Positions 16,784 through 26,100 of a stretch of 64,000 bases of DNA are shown here, one piece after another. Made by a program: the position numbers and the translations under genes. The notes below the pieces were generated by a model. That model was not told the origin of the DNA. It worked only from the letters and a program-made list of their open reading frames with translations, and ran no database searches. The DNA is from an uncultured Bacteroidales bacterium (GTDB lineage Bacteria; Bacteroidota; Bacteroidia; Bacteroidales; Bacteroidaceae), in contig CACWTU010000005.1 in the NCBI GenBank assembly GCA_902763885.1, positions 35,858-99,857 of the forward strand, in the 5' to 3' direction. The number at the start of each line of letters is the position of its first letter. Position 1 is the first letter of the stretch.

Positions 16784-17671
16784 ATGATGAGGAAAGCCAT
16801 ACATAGTTTATCGGTAGCATTGTTTATCCTGATGATGTGCGTTTGTTCGTGCAGCAAGGATATTGTGCTTGAACCGGCAAAATCAATTGTCGTAGAAGGG
16901 TGGATTGATGCCGGAGGTTTTCCTGTCGTAATATTAACCCGTTCGTTACCCGTAATGATAAACAGGGAAAATGGTGTGGAATTGGATGACCTGTCTGATT
17001 ATGTGGTAAGGTGGGCCAAAGTAACGGTGAGTGACGGTGAATCGGAAGTTATACTAACAGGAGGTTCTGATAAAAACTACTTTCCTCCGTTCATTTATAC
17101 TACGGGAGGAATCAAAGGGGTGGCAGGAAAGACATATAACTTAAAAGTGGAAACTGATGATCAGATTATTACGGCAACAACTACCATACCTGATAATCCT
17201 CCTGCAATAGACAGTATCGTATTTTCAACTATACCGAATGATACCACTCTTGCGGGTATCAATGTTTACATTAAGGATAATCCCGGCACTCATGATTACT
17301 ACAAGTCTTTCTATGTGACAGATTTGAACAACCCTCATTTCATTTCATCAGTCCTGGGCGTTGTAGATGATGCTTTAGCCGACAGCACATTTGTCATGCA
17401 GATTATCCGGGACGGTAATCTGGTTGAAATGAATATAGACAATGTCTATTACCGTAAAGGAACAGATGTGGCGCTAAAGATTGCAACGATGGATAGTATA
17501 AGCTACAATATATGGCAAGGATATGAGGACAGAATCCGCCTTGGCTTCTCATTCGTCACCTCAACGACAACCAATATCCCTACCAATGTAAACGGAGGAG
17601 TAGGGTACTGGTGCGGTTACAATGCCAGGACATGTGCATATAAAGTCAAGCCCCAAACGGTATTTCCATAA
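16784..17671 (+). CDS. DUF4249 lipoprotein
   Basis: A 295-aa outer-membrane lipoprotein with a signal ending CVCSC (lipidated Cys23). The DUF4249 signature is clear: KSIVVEGWIDAGGFPVVILT, then LKVETDDQIITATTTIPDNP and a C-terminal half with IRLGFSF. Members of this family are found beside TonB-type receptors in Bacteroidetes, and this one follows its receptor gene by 3 nt. The exact role is not known in general; a SusD-like accessory role is inferred. Confidence 0.88.
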   Translation: MMRKAIHSLSVALFILMMCVCSCSKDIVLEPAKSIVVEGWIDAGGFPVVILTRSLPVMINRENGVELDDLSDYVVRWAKVTVSDGESEVILTGGSDKNYFPPFIYTTGGIKGVAGKTYNLKVETDDQIITATTTIPDNPPAIDSIVFSTIPNDTTLAGINVYIKDNPGTHDYYKSFYVTDLNNPHFISSVLGVVDDALADSTFVMQIIRDGNLVEMNIDNVYYRKGTDVALKIATMDSISYNIWQGYEDRIRLGFSFVTSTTTNIPTNVNGGVGYWCGYNARTCAYKVKPQTVFP

Positions 17672-17713
17672 ATGTTTATCAGGCTGACATACTGTATTTA
17701 AACATTTTTTATA

Positions 17714-17721
17714 TATGTTTG
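17714..17721 (+). promoter_or_regulatory. Promoter -7 element of the RyR/TIR operon
   Basis: TATGTTTG matches TAnnTTTG, 33 nt before the ATG at 17754. It suggests that the channel/RyR/TIR/TPR genes form their own transcription unit, apart from the DUF4249 operon ending at 17671. The -33 region is weak. Confidence 0.5.
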
Positions 17722-17753
17722 TGGAATAGAACAATATTACCTTACAACCTTTT

Positions 17754-19931
17754 ATGAAAAAACGCCAATTCCAGGTCAGACTGTGGTTTGACAGACTCCT
17801 GTCAAAAAGTATTTGGAGACAGTTCGGATTACTTGCCGTGGCACTGGTCTTTGCTTTCGGACTGTCTTATCTTCTTCTCTCATTATCAGGAGCTGAATGG
17901 AAAGCGTTTTGTGATAAGAATGATGTAAGCCGATGTCTTTTGCCTCTTTATCTGCTTATTGATTCCAACGTGTTAAATGCCATGTACTTAGGCGGACATG
18001 TCCACGGATGGATGCTATTTGTAAGCAGTGTCACGTTTCTGATAGGCGCATTTATCTTTAACGGTGCTATTATCGGTATTATAACCAATTCTATTGAACA
18101 ACGTGTAAGAAACCACCGTGAGGGGCATCTCCATTATCTTAAATCAGGTCATTATATCATTATGGGATATGATGATATGGTGCCTTCTATTATTATGCAC
18201 ATCTTTGAGAAGGATAAGGATGCATATGTGCTGATGATGAGTGCCGCAAGTGCTGAAGGTATCCGTGAGAAACTGCGTAAGGTGTTTGATGAGGATACTC
18301 TCAGTCACATTATCATCAATTACGGGCATCGTATGTCAAAAGGTTATTATAAGGATATACATCTGGAGAGTGCCGAGGAGATTTTTATAGTCGGGATGCG
18401 TTCATTACCCGCTCATGATGCCATCAATGTGGAGTGTGTTGACAGTATGTGCGAATACTTTCAGGAATGTGCTGTGGCAGAGCTGCCCAAACGTATTACC
18501 TGTGTGTTTGAGGATCTTGATACTTATGCAGCTTTCAAGACATCTGAGATATTCGGACAGGTAAGAGATCTGGGAATAGAGTTCGTGCCATATAATTTTT
18601 ATGCGGGGTGGGCCAAGCAGGTTTTTGTGAAAAGGTTCCATAGGGATATGAATCATCTTGAATTAAAGATTTCATATCCATCAGTATATGGTGATGGTAT
18701 TGCATCAGATGATGATAAATATATACATCTGGTATTTGCAGGAACGACAAATTTTTCTGTGGCATTTGCGGCGGAAGCTGCCAATGTGCTGCATTTTCCA
18801 AATTGTATGGGAAAAAAAGGAGCAAGGACACGGATTACCTTTATTGATATAAATGCCGATAAAGAGAAGGATGTCTTTATAGACAGAAACAGGCATTTCT
18901 TTGAGGTTCAGTCATATATTTACAGGGATTTATCTGTTGAGAATGGCTTGGATGATGAAAAATACGGAAAAGAGCGTTTGCGTTTCAGTGCCAAAGAATC
19001 CGATTTCCTTGACGTGGAATTTGAATTCATTAAAGGCGATATTTTTTCACAGAAGATTCAGAATGAGATCCTAAATTGGTCAAAGGAACATAACAAGACA
19101 CAGTATCTGTCACTTTTCCTTGCAATGGCAGATCAACGCCAGAATTTCATGTTTGGCATGAATATGCCTGATGAGGTTTATGACAATGGGGTTAACATCT
19201 TTATCCGTCAGGACCGTTCAGATAATTTTGTTTCAAATCTGAGGGCGGCCGATGAAAAGATAAAAGATGATGATAATAAAAACACATATTATTACATAGA
19301 AAACAAGAAACTACAAAAGAGAGAGCATCTTGGGGGGCGTTATGCCCATATTTATCCGTTCGGTATGAATGAAACGGCATTCTGTGCCGATGAAAAATCC
19401 TTGCGTAGAGCCAAGCTGATCAATTATCTCTATTCAACTGCTGATTATGATGAGAACAGATTCCAAAGCATCATGTCTCTGGATTCCATACCTGAAGAGC
19501 AGATTTGGAAAGAGGCGGATGATGCATGGCGAAAGTTAAGCGTTGCCCTTAAGTGGTCTAATCTGTATAACGCATATTCAATTAGAATTAAACTGGCGAC
19601 ATTACGTGCTATGCGCGGCTTTGATATCAATGACACAAGTCATGATACATCTCCTTTGTCAGATAGTGAGGTTGAACAGCTGGCCATAGCTGAGCATAAC
19701 CGATGGAATGTGGAGAAACTGTTGATGGGATACAGGAAACCCTTAAAGCATGAAGATAAATATACTACTGATAATGAAGCTTTTAAACTAGGTTTGATGA
19801 AGAATAAAAATCGGTTCATTCATTATGATATACGGCCATATGATGAATTGGATGAAAATGAAAAAGAACTGGACAGAATCTTTACGCAATATATTCCGTG
19901 GATAATCAAAAAAACAGAAACAATCCAATGA
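17754..19931 (+). CDS. Two-TM RCK channel-like protein with C-terminal RyR-like domain
   Basis: A 725-aa membrane protein. TM1 lies at about residues 25-45, a pore-loop-like segment around 60-78 (LLIDSNVLNAMYLGG), and TM2 at about 83-105 (SVTFLIGAFIFNGAIIGIIT). A Rossmann-like RCK/TrkA-N region follows from about 120 (SGHYIIMGYDDMVPSIIMHI) and again near 320. The layout recalls CASTOR/POLLUX channels, but the filter is not one I can assign to an ion. The C-terminus (643-725) carries a RyR-type motif, LAIAEHNRWNVEKLLMGYRK, with PYDELDENEKELDR. It overlaps the next gene, also RyR-type, by 4 nt (ATGA). I infer a ligand-gated effector; the ligand could be NAD-derived. Confidence 0.78.
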   Translation: MKKRQFQVRLWFDRLLSKSIWRQFGLLAVALVFAFGLSYLLLSLSGAEWKAFCDKNDVSRCLLPLYLLIDSNVLNAMYLGGHVHGWMLFVSSVTFLIGAFIFNGAIIGIITNSIEQRVRNHREGHLHYLKSGHYIIMGYDDMVPSIIMHIFEKDKDAYVLMMSAASAEGIREKLRKVFDEDTLSHIIINYGHRMSKGYYKDIHLESAEEIFIVGMRSLPAHDAINVECVDSMCEYFQECAVAELPKRITCVFEDLDTYAAFKTSEIFGQVRDLGIEFVPYNFYAGWAKQVFVKRFHRDMNHLELKISYPSVYGDGIASDDDKYIHLVFAGTTNFSVAFAAEAANVLHFPNCMGKKGARTRITFIDINADKEKDVFIDRNRHFFEVQSYIYRDLSVENGLDDEKYGKERLRFSAKESDFLDVEFEFIKGDIFSQKIQNEILNWSKEHNKTQYLSLFLAMADQRQNFMFGMNMPDEVYDNGVNIFIRQDRSDNFVSNLRAADEKIKDDDNKNTYYYIENKKLQKREHLGGRYAHIYPFGMNETAFCADEKSLRRAKLINYLYSTADYDENRFQSIMSLDSIPEEQIWKEADDAWRKLSVALKWSNLYNAYSIRIKLATLRAMRGFDINDTSHDTSPLSDSEVEQLAIAEHNRWNVEKLLMGYRKPLKHEDKYTTDNEAFKLGLMKNKNRFIHYDIRPYDELDENEKELDRIFTQYIPWIIKKTETIQ

Positions 19932-20221
19932 TGAACAGAAACAGATACATACCGCAATTGGAGGATACATCTGATATTGAATTGCCCGATGAACTTGGGC
20001 AATTGGTTGAAAAGATGTCCAGGAACGTTCATGAAGTATGGGCCCAAACCCGTATATCGCAGGGATGGCAGTATGGTGAAACCCGTAATGATGTGCTCAA
20101 GACACACCCCGGTCTTGTCCCTTATGAAGAACTGCCTGAAGAGGAGAAGATATATGATCGCAATACATGTACTGAAACTCTGAAGCTGATAATCAAACTC
20201 GGATACAAGATATCAAAATGA
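19928..20221 (+). CDS. Small RyR-domain protein
   Basis: A 97-aa cytoplasmic protein made almost wholly of one RyR domain (PF02026 type). Conserved pieces in order are the NVHEVWAQTRISQGWQYG motif, KTHPGLVPYEELPEEEKIYD and the TETLKLIIKLGYKI tail. The start at 19928 overlaps the channel stop codon (ATGA); a longer frame from 19898 would overlap by 34 nt and is less likely. RyR domains were first known from ryanodine receptors; free bacterial copies are thought, from comparative genomics, to bind a small nucleotide-like ligand. Here it repeats the domain fused to the channel. Confidence 0.88.
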   Translation: MMNRNRYIPQLEDTSDIELPDELGQLVEKMSRNVHEVWAQTRISQGWQYGETRNDVLKTHPGLVPYEELPEEEKIYDRNTCTETLKLIIKLGYKISK

Positions 20222-20247
20222 CATTTAATAAAAAGGATTAAAGAATT

Positions 20248-21057
20248 ATGAGGACTAGAAAATATTTTATGGTGGGATTGCTCGCTGCAGCGGGTGTTTC
20301 ATTGGTTTGTTGGTCTGTATTAGGAAAAGACCATCATGATTATGAGGAAGTAGATATGAATTTTGAAACTCCGTTGTCGGAAAGCACTGCCGAGCCTATA
20401 ACAACGGAAGAGGAGGTTATTGCTGATTCTGAGGTTGAGGCTGAGGCAGTCACACTTTCAATAGTGGAAAAAGAGATTATTGACCAGGTTGAAGATGAGG
20501 CGCTTGATGAGAGGTTCGCAGGTGCATCGGCCAAAGGGACCACTCAGGCGATGGACATAACTGAGAACAAGAACATTGAAGGTCCTCAAAAGCAAAAGGA
20601 AGAACCGAAAGTAGAAACAATTACTATTGTTGAAGATGCTTCCGATGTCATAACAATCGTTGATGATGTTATGGATGCTGCTGAGTGGGTGGATTTGGAA
20701 GATTCTGAGATTATTGAGGTTGAAGAAGAACCCGAAGAGGAATCAACTTATATGGTTGTGGAGGATGCGCCGGAATATCCCGGAGGTGTACAGGCGTTAA
20801 TGGATTTTCTGAAAGAAAACGTGAATTATCCAGCATTCTGTCGTGAGAATAATATCCAAGGGCGCGTGCTTGTTTCGTTTGTAGTTGACAAGGATGGTTC
20901 TGTGGTTGAACCACACATTGAAAAGGGAGTTCATCCAAAGCTTGATGAGGAGGCGCTTAGGATAATCGGTATAATGCCTAAATGGAAACCTGGCACACAG
21001 AAAGGAAAGCCTGTAAAAGTTAAGTTTACTGTACCTGTTAATTTCAGACTTGACTGA
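20248..21057 (+). CDS. TonB-like energy transducer
   Basis: A 269-aa inner-membrane-anchored protein with one N-terminal TM (about 8-25), a long acidic E/V/I/T-rich periplasmic linker (30-165) in place of the usual proline-rich spacer, and a C-terminal TonB domain (about 170-269) with PEYPGGVQALMDFLKENVNY, GRVLVSFVVDKDGSV and KWKPGTQKGKPVKVKFTVPV. Such proteins couple the proton-motive force to outer-membrane receptors with ExbBD, neither of which is encoded nearby. The stop codon overlaps the TIR start by 1 nt, tying it to the TIR operon. Confidence 0.85.
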   Translation: MRTRKYFMVGLLAAAGVSLVCWSVLGKDHHDYEEVDMNFETPLSESTAEPITTEEEVIADSEVEAEAVTLSIVEKEIIDQVEDEALDERFAGASAKGTTQAMDITENKNIEGPQKQKEEPKVETITIVEDASDVITIVDDVMDAAEWVDLEDSEIIEVEEEPEEESTYMVVEDAPEYPGGVQALMDFLKENVNYPAFCRENNIQGRVLVSFVVDKDGSVVEPHIEKGVHPKLDEEALRIIGIMPKWKPGTQKGKPVKVKFTVPVNFRLD

Positions 21058-22184
21058 TGAGCCAGGAGTATTTTGCGTTTATAAGTTACAGCTCCAAGGA
21101 TATAGAGTGGGGTAAACGTCTCCAGCAGAAACTGGAACATTACAAACTGCCGCTTGCCGTACGCCGTAAATACGGATATGACAGGAGTCCTGTCAAACCT
21201 GTTTTTTTTGCTCCGTCAGATATTCAACCCGGTGGCTTGAATGAGGAACTGAAAGAACGTCTCAAGGCATCAAGGAATCTGATAGTCATATGCTCACCAA
21301 ATTCTGCACAATCAGAATGGGTGGGCAAGGAGATCAGGTTCTTCCATGAACTGGGCCGGACAGATAAGATTCACTTCTTTATTGTGGGCGGTATTCCACA
21401 TAGTGGCCATAAGAACACGGAGTGTTTTAATCCGGTTATTGAGGAACTGGGGCTCCAGGAGATTTTGGGCGCAAACATTCATGAGAAAATCTTCAGATGG
21501 TCGTGGCTGAACAGGGAACGTGCATACGTCCAACTTATAACCAAACTGCTAGGTGTTGAGTTTGATGAGATATGGCGTAGGCATAAAAGGCTGATTGTCA
21601 GTAGGGTTATATATGGCATTCTTATTCTTGTATCCGTTCTTTCTATAATTGTCGGAGTTTGGTTCTTTAACAAGCCGATTGATGTGAGCGTCAGCTTGAA
21701 TGAGGCCTCAGTCCATAATTCGGCTCTTCCGCCTGCCAGGAACGCAGTTATCTCTATGTCAGTAGCCAATGAGACCAAGACTGATACTATATCTTCTATG
21801 AATGATATTGCAGTATTCAGGAATATTCCGCACAAATACATAAACAGTACTGCACACGTTACAGTGGCTTGCCCGGATTACTGCAATGTGGATACTGTTC
21901 TCCCCTTATCGGCAAGCGTGACACTTGATATAAGTCGTGATTCATCACGGTACGGTGATATCAGGTTTATTCTTTGGAATCCGCATAAGGAGAAGGGAGT
22001 TCCTAATAAGAAGATATACATAGAGGATATTGAGACAGAAAGTGATGCAAACGGTATAGTATCACTTCATGTTCCATTGGCCCGACAAAGGCAATCGTAT
22101 AGGTTGAGAACGGACATTCCTCTTGCGGATACAATATTTTATATGCCATGTATATCGCCTAATTTAGGAATAAGCATTAAATAA
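21057..22184 (+). CDS. Membrane-anchored TIR-domain protein (predicted NADase)
   Basis: A 375-aa protein with an N-terminal TIR domain (1 to about 150): EYFAFISYSSKDIEWGKRLQ, then PVFFAPSDIQPGG, LIVICSPNSAQSEWVGKEI and RDK-like loops. The glutamate in WVGKEI (Glu92) aligns with the catalytic Glu of NAD-cleaving TIR domains such as SARM1 (WVHKEI), so NAD hydrolysis or cyclisation is predicted. One TM segment (180-204) follows; the C-terminal 170 residues look like periplasmic beta-sandwich modules. The active domain faces the cytoplasm, together with the RyR domains encoded upstream. Known bacterial TIR NADases act in phage defence, but a stress or envelope-sensing role is also possible. Confidence 0.85.
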   Translation: MSQEYFAFISYSSKDIEWGKRLQQKLEHYKLPLAVRRKYGYDRSPVKPVFFAPSDIQPGGLNEELKERLKASRNLIVICSPNSAQSEWVGKEIRFFHELGRTDKIHFFIVGGIPHSGHKNTECFNPVIEELGLQEILGANIHEKIFRWSWLNRERAYVQLITKLLGVEFDEIWRRHKRLIVSRVIYGILILVSVLSIIVGVWFFNKPIDVSVSLNEASVHNSALPPARNAVISMSVANETKTDTISSMNDIAVFRNIPHKYINSTAHVTVACPDYCNVDTVLPLSASVTLDISRDSSRYGDIRFILWNPHKEKGVPNKKIYIEDIETESDANGIVSLHVPLARQRQSYRLRTDIPLADTIFYMPCISPNLGISIK

Positions 22185-22197
22185 GGTTGTGGTTTAT

Positions 22198-23148
22198 ATG
22201 AAACGTCTCTATTTCCTGATAATAACTCTGCTCGCGTTCATATCATCATTTGGGCAACCGCAGCAAACAGGCATTATAAAATCAATAGGAAGGCCGGATA
22301 AACCAGGTGTACCTATTCCAAATGCTTCAATAAAAGTACGTGGGCTTGTGAACTCTGCTATCAGTACTGACAATGGAGAATTCCACATCTATATTCCGGA
22401 ACTGATGGATGGAGATGAGTTCTTTCTTGTAAGTGTACGGAAAAATGGATATGAATTAAAGGATAAGGATATAATAGGGCGTCCGCTGGTTTATTCCACA
22501 AAGGTTCCATTGGAATTGCTTATGGTTGATGTTGAACAGCTTATGAAAGACAGAGCCCGTATTGAAGAGAATGCCTATCGTGCTGCAGATAAAAGATATA
22601 AAAACCGTGTAGATGAACTGGAAAATCAGGTTAAAGAGAATAAGATTACAGAAGATAAGTATCATGCTGCCTTGATGGAACTTCAGACTAATTATGAAAG
22701 GTATCTTTCTCTGATAAGCGATATGGCTGACAGGTATGCCCGTACTGATTATGATGACCTGAATGAAACGGAGAAGCAGATAATGGATTGTATTGAAGAA
22801 GGTGAGTTGCTGAAGGCTGATTCTCTGATACATACTATCTTTGATCCCAATACGGTTGTGGAAAAGAACAGGGCTGCAAAGGAGGAGATAAGACATAATA
22901 GGGAGTTGGCTCTGGAGTTTATCAATAAAGCCAGTTCTGACAGGGACTCCATTCTGAAAGATATTGATAAAGCCAAGGAGATAGATGAAACGTGCCGTAA
23001 TCTGAGCGGTGAGTATCTGATTCGAGGTGATACATTGAGGGCATGCAACTGCCTGGAGAAGGCTTTGGAGATAGAGAAGATATTATACGGAGAATATGAT
23101 TTTAGGGTCAGGGATACTGAAAAGGCCCTTAATGAATTGAGACGATGA
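22198..23148 (+). CDS. Secreted protein, short paralogue of the TPR protein
   Basis: A 316-aa exported protein with a signal peptide (MKRLYFLIITLLAFISSFGQ). A beta-sandwich-like domain (about 30-105) with RPDKPGVPIPNASIKVRG and ISTDNGEFHIYIPEL recalls carboxypeptidase-regulatory folds. A coiled-coil segment at about 110-185 and one TPR-like unit at the end (GDTLRACNCLEKALEIEKIL) follow. Its first 240 residues resemble the N-terminal part of the next protein, but the long TPR array is absent. A GTG three codons upstream is possible; ATG at 22198 is preferred because the signal peptide starts there. It overlaps the next gene by 4 nt. Confidence 0.7.
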   Translation: MKRLYFLIITLLAFISSFGQPQQTGIIKSIGRPDKPGVPIPNASIKVRGLVNSAISTDNGEFHIYIPELMDGDEFFLVSVRKNGYELKDKDIIGRPLVYSTKVPLELLMVDVEQLMKDRARIEENAYRAADKRYKNRVDELENQVKENKITEDKYHAALMELQTNYERYLSLISDMADRYARTDYDDLNETEKQIMDCIEEGELLKADSLIHTIFDPNTVVEKNRAAKEEIRHNRELALEFINKASSDRDSILKDIDKAKEIDETCRNLSGEYLIRGDTLRACNCLEKALEIEKILYGEYDFRVRDTEKALNELRR

Positions 23149-26100
23149 GGTTTGAAAGACTGCTGATATTATTGTTTTCTTGCTTTATGGGCTGTTACTC
23201 TACGGCTCAGATCCAGAAGGGGTATGTAAGGACCAAAGGCTTGCCTGATAAGCCTGGCGTTCCGCTAAGCGGTGTCTCTATACGTGTCAAAGGTACTCAT
23301 AATCAGGCTATCAGTATAGATGACGGAACTGTGGCAATTGAACTGATAGGAAAGAAGAACGGAGACGCTTATTTCCTGCAGCAGGTGCAGAAACTGGGTT
23401 ATGAGTTGAATGACAAGAATGATCTCAATAGAGAGTTTGCCTTTTCTGACAAGGTAACCCAGGAATTTGTGATGGTTTCAACTTCACAGCTGTTGGCTGA
23501 CAAGCAGAGGATAGAAGAGAATGCTTTCAAATATGCAGAGAAAAGCTATCTTCAAAAAATTGAGCAGTTGGATAAGCAAAAGGAGGCCAGTCTCATCGCT
23601 GCTGAGAAATATAATGAGGAGATACGGAACTTACAGGATCAATTTGCTCAGTTCCAGTCTCTTATTGACGGACTGGCAGAGCATTATGCACATGTTGACT
23701 ATGACAATCTCGATGAAAAGAGCAGAGAAATCTATATGCTGATAGAGTCCGGACAGTTGGAACGTGCGGATTCTCTTATAAATGAGCTTTTTGATCCGAT
23801 GGATGTCATCAGGCAGAACAAGGCTGCGCTGGATGAGATAAACAAGAAACTCAGGAAAGCCCATGATATTCTTGATAAAGCCAATAAGGATATGGCTGCG
23901 GTCCTGAAACAGCAGGATAAGGATGCCGGATATCTTTACCAGCTATACACCATAGCTCTTGCAGGTTTTGACAAGGATAAAGCCAAGTTCTATATTGAGA
24001 CCAGGGCGGAACTTGATACTGCCAATATACAGTGGCAGAATGATGCCGGTTATTTCATCAGAGATTATCTGGCAGACTACAGCGGCGCCATGAAATATTT
24101 CAGGCGTTCACTGGATAAGGCTCTTGGAGCTTATGGTGAGGAGAGCGGATGGGCTGCCGTATGCTATAATGACATAGGGGCTACATACCTCAACCAGGGA
24201 GATACTGACAATGCCCTCAAATCATTGCTTAAGGCTCTTGACATAAGCATAAATATTTTCGGAGAAGGACATATCAATGTGGCTCAGTGCTATAACACTC
24301 TTGGCAATACATATAGTCGAATGGGGGATTATTCCAAAGCATTGGAGTATTATGAAAAGTCTCTGGGCATAAGTGTTGACAGTTTGGGACAGGATAACAT
24401 ATCGGCAGCTACATATTATAACAATATCGGACAGGTATACAGTAATTTAGGCGAATATTCCAAAGCGCGTGACTATTATGAAAAGTCTATAGACATAAAA
24501 AAATCAGTATATGGTGATGCTAATAATGATGTTGCTACAGGTTATGGCAATCTGGGTAATGTCTATATGAATTTGGGAGATTATACCTATGCCTTGGAAC
24601 TGTTCAAAAAATCTGTCGATATCAAAAGGAGCATATTGGGAGAGAAACATCCGGATATTTCATCTGTTTACAATAATATAGGTGGAGTCTATTCTGAGTT
24701 AGGTGACTATGATGCGGCATCGGATTATTATGAGAAATCCATATCAATATACAGGTCTGTCTTTGGCGAGAACCACCTGAATATAGCAACATGCTACAAC
24801 AATCTCGGTAATGTGTGCAAGTTAAAGGGTGACTATGCCAAAGCATTGGATTATTTTGAGAAATCATTGAAGATAAGGAATGATCTGATGGGCTCTGATA
24901 ATCTTCAGTCAGCTCCAGTCTATAACAATATAGGAGGATTGTATTTTGAGAAAGCTGATTATGATAAAGCCATGGGGTATTATCAGAAGTCAATGGATAT
25001 AATAAAGAACGCCATTGGAGATGAAAAGCCTGATATGGTAATAAGTTATATAAACATAGGCAGTGTTTATCATAATACCGGCCGATATGATGAAGCCTTG
25101 TCATATTTTAATAAGGCTTATGAGCTGGGAATCAAAGTCATAGGTGATAAACATCCCAGGATTGCACAATGCTTTAACAATATGGGAAATGTGTATTTCA
25201 GTATCGGCGATTACACAAACGCTATTGAATATCAGGAGAAGGCATTGGCATTGAGGCTGGAGGTACTTGGTGAAAACAGCCCGGAAGTTGCAGCGAGTTA
25301 TAATGACCTTGGATATCTCTATATAAGCCTGGGTAATTATGAAAAGGCATTGGATTTGTTTGAGAAGTCTTTAAAGATATACAGAAAGACATTAGGCGAG
25401 AAGCATATAAGCGTGGCTAAATGCCTGAATAATATCGGAGAACTAAATATTAAACAAAAGAAGTATTCCGCGGCTTTGAAATATCTTGAACAGGCTCTGA
25501 AAATAAGGCAGGCTCAGTATGGGGAGAACCATCCGGATGTTGCTTATTCGTATTATAATATTGGCGACGTCTATTATAACCAGAAAAAGTATTCTGAAGC
25601 ATTGGAGTATTATTTAAAATCGTTAGATATTAGGGAAAAGATACTGGGTGGCAGCAACAGGCTGGTGGCAATGAGTTACTATAATGTAGGACAGGCGTAT
25701 AACAAACTTGGAGATTATAACAAGACGGTCGAGAATTATAGCAAGGCTCTTGAAATCAGGTTACAGGTTTACGGAAGGGAGAATTCAGTTGTTGCCACAA
25801 ATTATTATAATCTGGGAAATGTTTATTTCAATCACGGTGATAATGAGAAGGCTGAGAGTTGCTATAAAGAGGCTTTGGATATAAGAAAGGCGTTATTTGG
25901 AGAGGAAGATTTGAGCGTAGCTGCATGTTATAACAATTTGGGACAGGTTAAGAGGGATGAGAAGCGTTATGATGAGGCTCTGGATTATTGTAACAAAGCA
26001 CTTGAAATAAGAAAAAAAGCGTTGGAGAATGATGATATGGACATTGCCGTGTCATATTTCTATATAGCTGCTATCTATTATGATCAGGGTGATTATGGTA

